A stretch of 64,000 nucleotides of DNA from Paraburkholderia sediminicola. GTDB taxonomy: Bacteria; Pseudomonadota; Gammaproteobacteria; Burkholderiales; Burkholderiaceae. Position numbers and translations under genes: made by a program. The stretch spans positions 62,001 to 126,000 of the forward strand of contig NZ_CADIKC010000001.1 of assembly GCF_902859805.1 (NCBI RefSeq), written 5' to 3'. How positions within the stretch are numbered: position 1 is the stretch's first letter; each line of letters begins with the position of its first letter. Shown here piece by piece: positions 8,244 to 17,336 of the stretch. The notes beneath the pieces are model-generated. The model did not search any database, was not told the origin of the DNA, and worked only from the letters and a program-made list of their open reading frames with translations.

Positions 8244-9158
8244 CTAGACAGACGACATGAGTCGTACGATCTCCCGGCACAGAAAGTTGGCGGCGGGGCT
8301 GAGCTTTCGGCCCACCCTCGTCGCCACATAGCGCTCGAACGTATCGGCGATCGGGTGTTGAATGGGCACCGCCACCACGAGGCCTGCCTCGACTTTTTCC
8401 TTTGCCGCCCATCTGGTCATGAACGCAATGCCCAACCCTTGTGCCACAAGCGACGAGGCGACGGTAAAGAGATCGCAGGTGAACACTGGCGAAACGCTCA
8501 GATCGGCGTCCCAGAACATGGCATTCACATAACCCCGCGCCGCGAACTGGCCCGACATGAAAATGAGCGGCTCGTGCACAAGCTCCTCAATGCGAACCGA
8601 CGCATTCACGGCGAACCGATGGCCGGCGGGCACAATCGCACACAACGGTTCACGCTGGAATAGCCGCGCATTCAGCAAAGGATCGCGCGACGTACCGATG
8701 GAAACGCAGATGTCCGCCTCATCCTCCCGAACCATTCGAATCAGATCCGGCAGTGGGCCCGTGCGGATATCCATGGCGATATCCGGGTACTTTTGATGGA
8801 AACGCGTCAGTACCACCGAAATCAGGTTACCGACCAAGCCTTCACCGACAGCCAGCGTGACATGTCCGCGCCGTAGGTCGCGATATTCAGCGAGCTGCGC
8901 GCGAAAGCGCTTTGCCTGACGCTCCCGTTCGTGGCCGTACTCGACGGCGGCCAGACCGACCTGGGTCAGCGAGATGCTCCGCCCGCGTCGCGACACTAGA
9001 GCCAGTCTCATCTGACGTTCCGCCGACGCGATCTGCCGGCTGATAGTCGATACGTTTACCCCCAGCGATTCGGCGGCCTGCCGCATTCCCCCATGTTTAT
9101 CCACTGCGCTGAGGTACTCGAGCGTTCGCTCACTGATGCTCTGGTCTTCAGTCGGCAT
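8244..9158 (-). CDS. LysR family transcriptional regulator
   Basis: A 304-residue regulator with an N-terminal helix-turn-helix (LEYLSAVDKHGGMRQAAESL, then VNVSTISRQIASAERQM) and a type-2 periplasmic-binding effector domain (about 95-290). It diverges from the YfcC-like carrier gene across 186 bp. A perfect 8-3-8 inverted repeat starts 12 bases before its ATG, placed for autoregulation and control of the carrier. By position it probably controls the carrier and the amidohydrolase. The inducer is unknown, perhaps an acylated amino acid or peptide. Confidence 0.88.
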   Translation of the reverse strand: MPTEDQSISERTLEYLSAVDKHGGMRQAAESLGVNVSTISRQIASAERQMRLALVSRRGRSISLTQVGLAAVEYGHERERQAKRFRAQLAEYRDLRRGHVTLAVGEGLVGNLISVVLTRFHQKYPDIAMDIRTGPLPDLIRMVREDEADICVSIGTSRDPLLNARLFQREPLCAIVPAGHRFAVNASVRIEELVHEPLIFMSGQFAARGYVNAMFWDADLSVSPVFTCDLFTVASSLVAQGLGIAFMTRWAAKEKVEAGLVVAVPIQHPIADTFERYVATRVGRKLSPAANFLCREIVRLMSSV

Positions 9159-9169
9159 GTGGATTTTCC

Positions 9170-9188
9170 TGTTGCATCAAATGCAACA
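9170..9188. promoter_or_regulatory. Probable LysR operator (perfect inverted repeat)
   Basis: TGTTGCAT and ATGCAACA flank the three bases CAA, a perfect 8-bp dyad just upstream of the divergent LysR gene. Its size and place fit a LysR recognition site. Confidence 0.55.
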
Positions 9189-9344
9189 TTTTCGCATGTT
9201 GACGTGTCGATTTCCGAATTGTTTCTGACACATACTCCGGGTCTTTCAGACACAGCGCGAGACCTGATCCGAATGGTCCGCACCGGGCACGCATGCCGCC
9301 GATCCGATTGGCTCGCGATCTCGCCCCCAAAAGAGGAGACACAA

Positions 9345-10748
9345 ATGGATCCCAGCGAAATGACACCGGTCGAGGTAACAGCAAAGCGGCGTAATGCTTT
9401 GCCCGTCCAACGCACACCGACGAGTCCGTACGTGTTGCTCTTCGCGGTGCTGCTGCTTGCAGCCGTTGCCACGTGGATCATTCCGGCCGGCGAGTACGAT
9501 CGCGTGATCAGGAACGGTATCAGCTTCGTGGTACCCCATAGCCTCAAGCGCGTCCCGCAAGGCGGGATCGGACCCGGCGCGGTCTTCATGACGATTGCGA
9601 ACGGTCTGATCGCCTCGGCGCCGATCATCTTCCTGATCCTGTTTACCGGAGGCGCGCTCGCCGTTCTTGAGAAATCGGGGGCGATAAGCGCCGCGCTCAA
9701 TCGAATCGGCAGCGGATCGAACACGCGGGACGTATCAGTCATCGTCACCGTGTGTACAGTCTTTTCGTTGCTGGGTACGCTCGGCGTAGTGGGCAATTCC
9801 GTCGTGGCCTTCGTTCCGCTCGGGCTTCTGATCGCGCGCTCGATGCGCCTGCCCGCCGTATTCGGTGTGGCCTTCATCTATCTGGGGGCGTACGCCGGTT
9901 TCAACAGCGCCCTTCTCAATCCCGCAACCACCGGGGTGTCGCAACGGTTGGCGGAATTGCCCATTTTTTCGGGTATTGGGTTTCGCGCTGTGGTGTACGT
10001 CTTCTTTACCGTGGCCACTATCGTGTTCCTGATAGTGAACGTAAGGGCGTTCCGGCGCGAGCCACAGACGCAGAGATTTCTCATTGCCGGCGGCGACGCC
10101 CCCGAACCCCACATGCCGGCGAGTGTCATCGCGCCGACCTGGCGGCAGACATTGGCGCTCCTCTTTTCGACTCTTGCCCTCGGTACGTTTGTTTTCGGCG
10201 CGATCGAGATGCATTGGGGAGAGACCGAGATGATCTCAATGTTCATGATCATCGCGATTGGCGCAGGCCTGATCTGCGGTATACGGCCTACCCGGATCGC
10301 CGACGAGTTTCTGGCGGGATCCGGAAGATTGGTGCACGGCGCACTCATCGTCGGCCTTGCACGCGCGATTTCCAGTGTGCTGAGCAACGGCAAAATTCTC
10401 GACCCCATCGTCGATCTACTGTCCAACATTCTGGCGCCTCTTCATCCCATGTTCGCGGCCATCGGCATGTTTTTGAGCGCGGCCGTAATGCATATCGCGA
10501 TTTCGTCGGGGTCGGGGGAGTCCGCGGCGTTGATCCCTGTCTTCGCACCGCTGGGTGACGCACTTCATCTGACGCGTCAGGTCACCGTGCAGGCGGTGCT
10601 GTTAGGCGAAGGGATCATGAATTGCTTCAATCCGACATCCGGCGTTTTGATGGCCGTTCTCGCGACTGCGCGGATTCCATTCGGAAATGGGTGCGCTTTG
10701 TCATGCCGCTTATCCTGCTCTGGGGTGTCATCTGCATTGTTGCATTGA
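9345..10748 (+). CDS. YfcC-family C4-dicarboxylate/amino-acid carrier, 3' frameshift
   Basis: A polytopic inner-membrane carrier of the YfcC/DcuC-like family. Features are VAVATWIIPAGEYDR-type N-terminal segments, LLGTLGVVGNSVVAFVPLG, and near the C-terminus SGSGESAALIPVFAPLGDAL and GEGIMNCFNPTSG. ATG at 9345 follows AGAGGAGA and opens with MDPSEMTP. The frame as read ends at 10748 with a Cys/Ser-rich tail unlike the family. Removing the effect of one missing base near 10685 restores WVRFVMPLILLWG, a final membrane helix and a stop at 10781-10783. So the last helix is out of frame, by real mutation or sequence error. Probably imports the substrate of the downstream amidohydrolase. Confidence 0.82.
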   Translation: MDPSEMTPVEVTAKRRNALPVQRTPTSPYVLLFAVLLLAAVATWIIPAGEYDRVIRNGISFVVPHSLKRVPQGGIGPGAVFMTIANGLIASAPIIFLILFTGGALAVLEKSGAISAALNRIGSGSNTRDVSVIVTVCTVFSLLGTLGVVGNSVVAFVPLGLLIARSMRLPAVFGVAFIYLGAYAGFNSALLNPATTGVSQRLAELPIFSGIGFRAVVYVFFTVATIVFLIVNVRAFRREPQTQRFLIAGGDAPEPHMPASVIAPTWRQTLALLFSTLALGTFVFGAIEMHWGETEMISMFMIIAIGAGLICGIRPTRIADEFLAGSGRLVHGALIVGLARAISSVLSNGKILDPIVDLLSNILAPLHPMFAAIGMFLSAAVMHIAISSGSGESAALIPVFAPLGDALHLTRQVTVQAVLLGEGIMNCFNPTSGVLMAVLATARIPFGNGCALSCRLSCSGVSSALLH

Positions 10749-10851
10749 TGGTCGGCGTCCTCATTCACTGGGGGCCGTTCTGAATCGCGAGGCTCGCCAA
10801 GTAACGCCGCCATGATCGTCGTCTCCCGCTTATCACTCCTGGTGAATCTCC

Positions 10852-12045
10852 ATGCCGTTCAAACCTTTTACATCATTGATCGATCTCGTGCCTCACGAGG
10901 CGGACCTCGCGCGCTTGCGTTATCAACTGCATAGCCATCCGGAACTCGCCTTCTCGGAGAACCAGACCTCGGATCTCGTCGCGGCTCATCTGCGCGACTA
11001 CGGCTACGAGGTTCATCGGGGTATTGCGGAAACGGGGGTGGTCGGAACACTCTCAATAGGCGACGGCTGCCGCACGATCGGCATTCGCGCCGATCTCGAC
11101 GCGTTGCCGATTTGCGAGGCCAACACTTTCGCTCACGCCAGCAAGCATCCCGGAAGAATGCATGCCTGTGGTCACGACGGCCATACGGCGATGCTGTTGG
11201 GCGCAGCGAAACAGCTCGCGCAAAACCGATGTTTCAACGGTACCGTGAACCTGATCTTTCAGCCAGCGGAAGAACGCGGGTTCGACAGCGGAGCAAAGCA
11301 GATGATCGCGGAGGGACTCTTCGAGCGGTTCCCGTGCGATGCCGTTTTTGCCATGCATAACCACCCCGGCAAGCCGGCCGGTACTTTCATGTTCCGCTCC
11401 GGCGCGTTCATGGCGGCGGGAGACCGGGTGTTCATCAAGATTGTCGGACAGGGAGGTCATGCAGCGAGGCCACATCTCGCCCACGATCCGGTCGTCGCCG
11501 CATCGAGCATCGTGATGGCGTTGCAGACCGTGGTCGCGCGAAACGTCGATCCGACGAAGTCAGCCGTCGTTACAGTCGGCAAAATCGCTGGCGGCGATGC
11601 GCCCAACGTTATTCCCGGTCAGGTCGAACTGAGTCTGAGCGTACGATCGTTCGACCCGGAGGTCCGGGATCTGTTGAAGGACAGGATCATTGCGCTCGTC
11701 CATGCCCAGGCAAAAAGCTTTGATGTCGACGCGACGATCGATTATGTCGAAGGGTATCCCGTCGTCCGCAATTCCGATGAGGAAACTCGCTTCGCCGTCG
11801 AAGTCGCGCGAGAGCTGGTGGGCCGCGACGCCGTGAACGACAGTATGGACATGCTCATGGGAAGCGAGGATTTTGCCTACATGCTCCAGGAACGGCCCGG
11901 TTGTTTTCTGCGCATCGGCAACGGTCCTGCCGATCAGGGACGCACCTTGCACAGTCCGAACTACGACTTCAACAACGAGAACCTCGCTGTGGGCGCCGCG
12001 TTCTGGTCTCGCCTTGCCGAGCGTTACCTGAATCTGGACCGCTAG
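10852..12045 (+). CDS. M20 family amidohydrolase (hippurate hydrolase/aminoacylase-like)
   Basis: A 397-residue metal-dependent hydrolase of the M20D group, which cleaves N-acyl or N-aroyl amino acids. Visible motifs are RADLDALPI, HACGHDGHTAMLLG (metal-binding Cys/His/Asp), FQPAEE with the catalytic Glu, and MGSEDFAYML near the end. A dimerisation (lid) domain occupies about 180-290, with GQGGHAARPHLAHDP. It lies 68 bp after the restored end of the carrier gene in the same direction, so a transport-plus-hydrolysis operon under the divergent LysR is likely. Exact substrate unknown. Confidence 0.9.
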   Translation: MPFKPFTSLIDLVPHEADLARLRYQLHSHPELAFSENQTSDLVAAHLRDYGYEVHRGIAETGVVGTLSIGDGCRTIGIRADLDALPICEANTFAHASKHPGRMHACGHDGHTAMLLGAAKQLAQNRCFNGTVNLIFQPAEERGFDSGAKQMIAEGLFERFPCDAVFAMHNHPGKPAGTFMFRSGAFMAAGDRVFIKIVGQGGHAARPHLAHDPVVAASSIVMALQTVVARNVDPTKSAVVTVGKIAGGDAPNVIPGQVELSLSVRSFDPEVRDLLKDRIIALVHAQAKSFDVDATIDYVEGYPVVRNSDEETRFAVEVARELVGRDAVNDSMDMLMGSEDFAYMLQERPGCFLRIGNGPADQGRTLHSPNYDFNNENLAVGAAFWSRLAERYLNLDR

Positions 12046-12146
12046 TCCCGACGAGGAATGGTTGCTTGAATCGAACATGATCTTTAGGAGAAGGTCCCTT
12101 GCCGGAGGGAAGCGGACATTCGAACGTCCGACTTAGATCTGCTTCG

Positions 12147-12260
12147 AGCGGCCGAAGTTGGCCGCACTGAGCCGGACGACGATCGGCTCTGATCGACCCA
12201 CAAGGGACGGTCGCGGTTAGCCTAAGCGGACATTGGCGAGCGGCGTCGACGAGGACCAAT
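12147..12260. repeat. Intergenic hairpin element, copy 1
   Basis: This copy contains GGCCGAAGTTGGCCGCACTG, the block CGACCCACAAGGGACGGTCG and the outer end AAGCGGACATTGG. It matches the copy at 15960-16060 over about 100 bases, including the trailing GCGAGCGGCGTCGAC. The 14-bp dyad seen in other copies is not evident here. Part of a second element type (GAAGGTCCCTTGCCGGAGGG) lies just upstream at about 12092. Confidence 0.75.
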
Positions 12261-12312
12261 GCTCCTATGACACAATGGCTACACACCAGCCTGCTCGCGA
12301 CGACGTAAGACT

Positions 12313-12888
12313 ATGACTCACACTCAATCAGCCACCAACGCTGCCCAATCGAGTTCGTTGATGACGGCATTTCCGGCGGCGCTTCGCCCTGAAGTGAGTG
12401 TCGTCGCGGATTTGATCCAAGGTAGCAACGCCACTCATCCTGGATTGCCTGTCGTTGTTCGAGGCGAGTCGCTCAATATTCCATATCGGATTCACCACGA
12501 TTCCGATGAAATGCTGTTCGCGCGGCTGAACGAAACCCAAGCGATCGTGTACGCGTGCGTGCTAACGAGACACCATGATGGGCATATGCGGCAGCGCCAA
12601 ATTGGGCGACTGGTTACGTTAACTGAACCTTGGGTAGCGCCATTCGTTATGCAACTCTGCGGCGAGTACGTCATTGAGATTCTCGATGCTATCGAGGCGC
12701 ACTTACCATCCATGCATCAACGCAGTTACGGAGCGTTCTTCCGGGAAAATCCGCTATTTTTTCAAAGAACGCAGGATCGCATGATTAGCTACTGGGATTG
12801 CTATTACCGTTGGCTATACAAGCGAAAACTCGACTATGTTGGGTTCCGATTATTCGGCCGATTCCGTGAATGGAGTGCTGCTGTCTAG
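12313..12888 (+). CDS. Hypothetical protein
   Basis: A 191-residue soluble protein of unknown function, without a signal peptide or clear membrane segment. The N-terminal 20 residues are Ser/Thr/Gln-rich. The body is acidic in the first half and aromatic/basic near the end (SYWDCYYRWLYKRKLDYVGF). It reads as a genuine globular protein with varied composition. It is flanked on its 5' side by an intergenic element and on its 3' side by a DUF7660 pseudogene on the other strand, so it belongs to the accessory array. No motif allows a function. Confidence 0.7.
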   Translation: MTHTQSATNAAQSSSLMTAFPAALRPEVSVVADLIQGSNATHPGLPVVVRGESLNIPYRIHHDSDEMLFARLNETQAIVYACVLTRHHDGHMRQRQIGRLVTLTEPWVAPFVMQLCGEYVIEILDAIEAHLPSMHQRSYGAFFRENPLFFQRTQDRMISYWDCYYRWLYKRKLDYVGFRLFGRFREWSAAV

Positions 12889-12935
12889 CCAATTCGTCCC
12901 ATCGAACGCCGGAACCGGCCAGACTCGGCGACCCC

Positions 12936-13256
12936 TTACTCGTAGGATTTTCCCGCCATTAGAATGTCCGTGGCGCGGCGCCACGGGTTCCCAGGCCGGA
13001 CGTAGAACTGGAGACCGTTCTTCGACGCTTCGGCCCATGCGCCGGCGGCCCCAAGAAATGCTCCAATGGTCCCGCTTTCCCAGCCAAGCGCGCCAATGGA
13101 GTGCGGAGGCGACGGCATGGCAGCCTCTATCTCCCGTTCAACGGTCCAGTCGCCCGCGAGAGCGCTCAGAAAATCGACGAAGGATCGTTAATCGAAAACG
13201 CGATCCAATGCCTCGCGCAGCTTACCCGCCATCTCAGCTTGAAGTTTATCGTTCAC
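12936..13256 (-). pseudogene. DUF7660-like protein with in-frame stop
   Basis: One reading frame gives MNDKLQAEMAGKLREALDRV from a GTG at 13254-13256, meets TAA at 13188-13190 (codon 23), and then continues with SFVDFLSALAGDW, ALGWESGTIGAFLGAAGAWA and NPWRRATDILMAGKSYE to TAA at 12936. The combined sequence matches the usual DUF7660 layout (FxxFLxALAxDW, GWENGTIxAFLxAA, NPWRRCADIL). The single in-frame stop breaks it. These proteins often occur among orphan immunity-type genes, which fits the surroundings. Family call from memory of the motif pattern. Confidence 0.6.
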
Positions 13257-13284
13257 AGGCCTATTGTCCGAACGCTCTGCAATG

Positions 13285-13447
13285 GATTGTCGACGTTCTG
13301 GCAACGCTCGTCGAGTGTCGCTTTGTGGCCGATCCTTGCCTCATGCAAACGGCATGGATCACCCGAATGTCACATGGTCGCGATCGGCAGCACGCGACCC
13401 GGAGCAGCCCATCAGATTTCTCCGGAGCGGCCGTTCGCATGTTGGAG
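13285..13447 (+). repeat. Intergenic hairpin element, dyad-bearing copy
   Basis: Starts with the dyad GATTGTCGACGTTC, then CGATCGGCAGCACGCGACCC and the outer end GGAGCGGCCGTTCGCA. This is the second subtype, in which GGCAGC-type arms replace the AGCCGG hairpin. Confidence 0.6.
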
Positions 13448-13541
13448 GTGCAAATTTTTCTTGGCCATCGTGCAATTTTTCATCGTTTGTTGCTCCGGCG
13501 AAGAGGTGCGATATTGGCGATTCATTCGGGGAGGTAGTGAG

Positions 13542-14324
13542 TTGATTACGCGAAGGCAGGTCACAGTGGCGGTATCTGTCGCTCTTACCTCATTGATGAT
13601 CTCGCCATGTGGGTTGGCTTTGCCGCGAGCGGAACCTTCCATCAAGACGGTTGAGTCCTCCCGACCGCCGTATGTCGCCAGAACCGCTGGCGATGCACTG
13701 ATTTCGATTACGCTGCCGCCAAAGCTGTTGGGCCTGGACATGAACGTCGAGAACTCGATCGCGTCGGAAACCGGCGATTTCAAACCGGCACGCTATTCAT
13801 TTCCGGATACCGCCGTTCCGCAATCTGTCCTTCACGATCTGACCAGAATCTATCGTTACGATCGTCGACGGGATGTTCCGATCGTCTCTTCGGGGGGGGA
13901 CTGGGTAATCGCGGAGTACTTCATTGCGGGCTCCCATGTTCCCGTGTCACGATTCCGGTTGCTGGGCAAGCAGGTCCAGCGTCAGGAACAGCTGGATGGG
14001 AGTGGACGAACGATCAGGATCATCGCGGTCGGCTGGGCTCGTCCGTCCACGGCGGAAGATGACGGGACAACGAATATGTCAGAGCTCGGTCAACATCCTG
14101 CGTGGATTCGCGTATTCAAAGTGTCTCCTGCGGGAACGAAAACACTCGTTGCTTTAGCCTGGCGGCGGAAGGGTTTCGCTACTGCGCCTGAGACCTATGA
14201 CGAACCGGACGAGAAGTTACTCATGTTCGGTCTACCGGATGGCACCATGAAGTGGCGTACGAAGGCCGAGTTCCTGAAAGCGCAGGATATTGACCTCAAT
14301 GCTGCAAAGTTTGATGCTCAGTAG
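13542..14324 (+). CDS. Hypothetical secreted protein
   Basis: A 260-residue protein starting at TTG 13542, chosen because GGGGAGGT lies 7 bases upstream and the following residues form a signal peptide (RRQVTVAVSVALTSLMISPC, then GLALPRA). The upstream in-frame stretch overlaps an intergenic element and is not protein-like. The mature part has alternating hydrophobic strands and looks like a small periplasmic beta-rich protein. TLPPKLLGLDMNVEN near residue 60 recalls type VI amidase immunity (Tai4/Tli4-like) proteins, but I am not sure. Function unknown. Confidence 0.65.
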   Translation: MITRRQVTVAVSVALTSLMISPCGLALPRAEPSIKTVESSRPPYVARTAGDALISITLPPKLLGLDMNVENSIASETGDFKPARYSFPDTAVPQSVLHDLTRIYRYDRRRDVPIVSSGGDWVIAEYFIAGSHVPVSRFRLLGKQVQRQEQLDGSGRTIRIIAVGWARPSTAEDDGTTNMSELGQHPAWIRVFKVSPAGTKTLVALAWRRKGFATAPETYDEPDEKLLMFGLPDGTMKWRTKAEFLKAQDIDLNAAKFDAQ

Positions 14325-14756
14325 TGCGTCCTACAAGGTTGAAACAGATGCGCTTCGACAATCGGTGCCAGTTGCCGCGCACGGATATTCGCCAGCGGTT
14401 GCCAGAATCGGGTATAGCCCGAGGCACCAGCCAGGAAAAGGAGCTTCGATGGTGTCGACATCGTTTCTGGTGGCCTCTGTGGCTGTCACGAAACTGCGCT
14501 GCCCGCGAACAGAACTGTGCATAGAGCCGTCACAAATCATAGAGCAGTCACAAATACTTTTTTCTCAACATGGGTGCAATATCGTCTGCGAAATGAAAAT
14601 CAATTTTCGACGATGTAGGCAGTCCCGTCGAGCATCCCTTTGTGGTCGCACCCGGACCTACGATGCGGTTGGCTCTGCTGAGGCAACTATCCGCTGGCGC
14701 GACGCATTTCTGCAGGCGCCACCCACGTCCGCAGACGCGACACCGGGACAGAGACC
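14325..14756. other. Non-coding stretch with degenerate element
   Basis: No credible gene. At 14601-14670 there is an element remnant: AATTTTCGACGATG (dyad-like) followed by GTCGAGCATCCCTTTGTGGTCG. A short direct repeat, GTCACAAAT, occurs at about 14529 and 14547. Confidence 0.4.
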
Positions 14757-15896
14757 ATGAACCCGGCCCCCCGCAATCTGCGGATCGACACGCTGCGCGG
14801 TGTGTCGATCCTGCTCGTTTTGCTGCATCACTTCAACATAGCTTATGTACTGCGCGATACAGCCGTCGCGCGCGCATTCGGCTGGGACGCCATACATGCC
14901 GTGGTCCGGAACGGCAACTATGGCGTCACGATGTTCTTCGTCATCTCCGGCTACCTGATTACGTCAAACGCACGGCGCCGATGGGGCTATCTTAGTGCAA
15001 TCGATGCGCGAACTTTCTATGTGTCGCGCATCGCGCGTATCCTGCCGTGCCTGCTCCTGTTGCTCGTCCTCATCAACGGGCTTGCGGCGGCCGGCGTGCC
15101 GATATTCAGCAATCATGCGCCGCTTGGCGCGCCTGTGTCGTTCTGGCTCGTCAATTTCGCGTCGTTGACTTTCTGGATGAACGTGCTGATCGGCTCCTAC
15201 GGCTGGGTCAATTACGCGCTCGGCGTGCTGTGGTCGCTGTCGGTCGAAGAGGTGTTCTACCTGTCGTTTCCACTGCTTTGCATCGCGCTGCGCCGCGATG
15301 GGCAACTGCTCGTGTTCTGGGCGTTCGTCGTCGCGGTTGGCCCGTTATATCGGGCGATACATTCTGGCGACGAGGGCGGCTTTCTCTACGCGTACTTCGC
15401 GTGCTTCGACGGAATCGCGATCGGCTGCTGTACAGCGCTGCTGGCCGACCGGCCTCTGTGGCGCGCAGTCACGATGCGCACCACGCAATGGCTGACGGTC
15501 GCCGGAATGACAATTCTCTATCTTGCATGGCCCATTGCGCAAAGCCACGTCTTCGGGGTGACCGGCATTGCACTCGGCACAGCCGTGCTGCTGATCGATG
15601 CGCACGCCAGCGGTGCATCCGGAAGCGCTCGCCTGCTGGCGCCGCTACGCTGGAGCGGCAAACTCAGCTACGAGCTTTATCTGTTCCATCTCGTTGTGCT
15701 CGGCGGGCTTCGTACGCTGTACCCACCATCGACGACGCACGGTAATGAGAAACTGCTGTTGCTCGGCGTTTATCTGGTGCTGTCGGCTGCCGTGAGCACA
15801 CTGATCGCGCGAAGCTATGCGACACCGCTCGATCGCTTCGTTAAACGGAAGTGGCTTCGCGCCTCGGCGCGAGTTCCGGACGGCGCTCGCCTTTGA
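14757..15896 (+). CDS. Acyltransferase family 3 (OafA/YrhL-like) membrane protein
   Basis: A 379-residue integral membrane O-acyltransferase with about 10 hydrophobic segments. Family signatures are RIDTLRGVSILLVLLHHF at the N-terminus, with the conserved Arg and His, then GVTMFFVISGYLIT, FYVSRIARILP and VLWSLSVEEVFYLSFP. Such enzymes move acetyl or other acyl groups from the cytoplasm onto surface polysaccharides such as O-antigen. No glycan cluster is nearby, so it looks like a lone accessory gene. It is flanked by intergenic elements (12.15 and 15.93 kb). Confidence 0.9.
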   Translation: MNPAPRNLRIDTLRGVSILLVLLHHFNIAYVLRDTAVARAFGWDAIHAVVRNGNYGVTMFFVISGYLITSNARRRWGYLSAIDARTFYVSRIARILPCLLLLLVLINGLAAAGVPIFSNHAPLGAPVSFWLVNFASLTFWMNVLIGSYGWVNYALGVLWSLSVEEVFYLSFPLLCIALRRDGQLLVFWAFVVAVGPLYRAIHSGDEGGFLYAYFACFDGIAIGCCTALLADRPLWRAVTMRTTQWLTVAGMTILYLAWPIAQSHVFGVTGIALGTAVLLIDAHASGASGSARLLAPLRWSGKLSYELYLFHLVVLGGLRTLYPPSTTHGNEKLLLLGVYLVLSAAVSTLIARSYATPLDRFVKRKWLRASARVPDGARL

Positions 15897-15927
15897 TACC
15901 GTGACGCGGGTTCCGATCGGTTGCATC

Positions 15928-16060
15928 GATTGTCAGCGATCTGGACATCAACCGCGAATGGCCGAAATTGGCCGCACTGAGCCTGACGACAAGCAGCTCA
16001 TTTCGACCCACAAGGGACGATCACGGTTAGCGGAAGCGGACACTGGCGAGCAGCGTCGAC
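15928..16060 (+). repeat. Intergenic hairpin element with dyad
   Basis: Begins with GATTGTCAGCGATC (15928-15941). Then come AATGGCCGAAATTGGCCGCA, TTTCGACCCACAAGGGACGA and AAGCGGACACTGG. It lies between the acyltransferase 3' end and the 3' end of the minus-strand cyclase gene. Confidence 0.8.
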
Positions 16061-16142
16061 GACGTCCGATGCTCCCATCCGAATTCCTACCCCAAGCCCA
16101 TCCGCGACGGTACGGTTTGAGTGCTTGCCGGCCTTCGGGCGA

Positions 16143-17336
16143 TCAGACGATATCAAGCTCGGGGGCATCCGACGTCTGACCTAATGGCTCCGTGACCACC
16201 CGGTTCCTCCCCGCGCGCTTCGCCGCATAGAGCAGGTGATCGGCGCGCGCCAGCAACGCTCCGACCGCCTCGCCAGGTCGATACCGGGCAATGCCGGCAC
16301 TCGTCGTAACGCACAGCGTAGCCTCGATTTCATTAAAGCGTGAAGACTCCAGCACGGTGCGCAAGCGCTCGGCGATCTGATACGCGAATTTATCGTCAGC
16401 GCCCGGCAGCAGAAGCACGAACTCCTCGCCGCCGATGCGCGCCACCACGTCTTTCTCGCGCACCGCGGCTCGCAGGATTGCGGCGAACTGGCGCAGCACC
16501 GCGTCGCCGGCCGCATGCCCATAACGGTCGTTGATGGATTTGAAGTTGTCGATGTCGAAAGCGATCAGCGCGAGCGGATAGCTTCGCTTGTCCGCGACGC
16601 GGCGGCCCGCCATGCGTTCGAACGCGCGCCGGTTCAACGTTTCGGTGAGCGAGTCGAGATCGCGTTCGAGAGTCAGCCGGTCGATCACGTCCGACATCGC
16701 GGCGGCCAGCAGCACGAGCCCCAACACAGCGCCCATCAAGGCGAGCGACAACTGCAGCAAGACCCAGAAAATGGTGCTCGCGAACGGCGCAGCGCTATGC
16801 GGCAAGGGTTGGATCGTAGTGAGCGGCGTTCTGATGAAAAAACTGGCGCCGAAGATCAGCAGCGCCCAGAGAAGAACGTGGTTGACGGTGCGGCCATTGC
16901 AGCGTTTCCTGAAACGGACCGCGGTAAACACCATCAACAGCCCGGCGCTGAGATTCAGAATGTAGACGCGCAAGAGCAGGTTGGACGTCACGAAGGAGAA
17001 GTAATACATGCCGCCCAGCACGAGCGCGAACATCGACGCATGCGTCGCTAGCCGCAAGTGAAGCCCAGCCCTGCGCAAAACACCTTCCGCCAACAGTTGA
17101 ATGCTTAACACATAAAACGTTGCCGATATAAGCGCGTTCAATCGCCATTCATCCGGCAGGTGACAGATCTGCACTGCCGAGCCGAGTGCGAAAGCAACAA
17201 ATGAAGCGGCGAGAAAGCGCAGATAGCGCAGTCGTCTATCGTAGAGCCATGCACAGGCAAAACCGAGCGAAAAGACGGCCGTGATACCTGGGATGATCAA
17301 TTGAACGAGTTGATTGGGCGTTATCTGAGCGGGCAT
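16143..17336 (-). CDS. Diguanylate cyclase with N-terminal membrane sensor
   Basis: A 397-residue protein with about six N-terminal membrane segments (1-215) and a C-terminal GGDEF domain (about 225-385). The active site reads GGEEF at about residue 302. The inhibitory I-site RxxD (REKD) lies five residues before it, so both synthesis of c-di-GMP from GTP and product inhibition are expected. DIDNFKSINDRYGHAAGD is the usual metal/GTP-binding segment. It acts at the inner membrane and probably affects biofilm or motility. It forms a single-gene unit with an element at its 3' end. Confidence 0.92.
   Translation of the reverse strand: MPAQITPNQLVQLIIPGITAVFSLGFACAWLYDRRLRYLRFLAASFVAFALGSAVQICHLPDEWRLNALISATFYVLSIQLLAEGVLRRAGLHLRLATHASMFALVLGGMYYFSFVTSNLLLRVYILNLSAGLLMVFTAVRFRKRCNGRTVNHVLLWALLIFGASFFIRTPLTTIQPLPHSAAPFASTIFWVLLQLSLALMGAVLGLVLLAAAMSDVIDRLTLERDLDSLTETLNRRAFERMAGRRVADKRSYPLALIAFDIDNFKSINDRYGHAAGDAVLRQFAAILRAAVREKDVVARIGGEEFVLLLPGADDKFAYQIAERLRTVLESSRFNEIEATLCVTTSAGIARYRPGEAVGALLARADHLLYAAKRAGRNRVVTEPLGQTSDAPELDIV

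Noticed and set aside
7743..8663. A 306-codon plus-strand frame
   Set aside because: Its right half is antisense to the LysR gene and its composition is Arg/Ser-rich with no family likeness; judged a GC-rich shadow.
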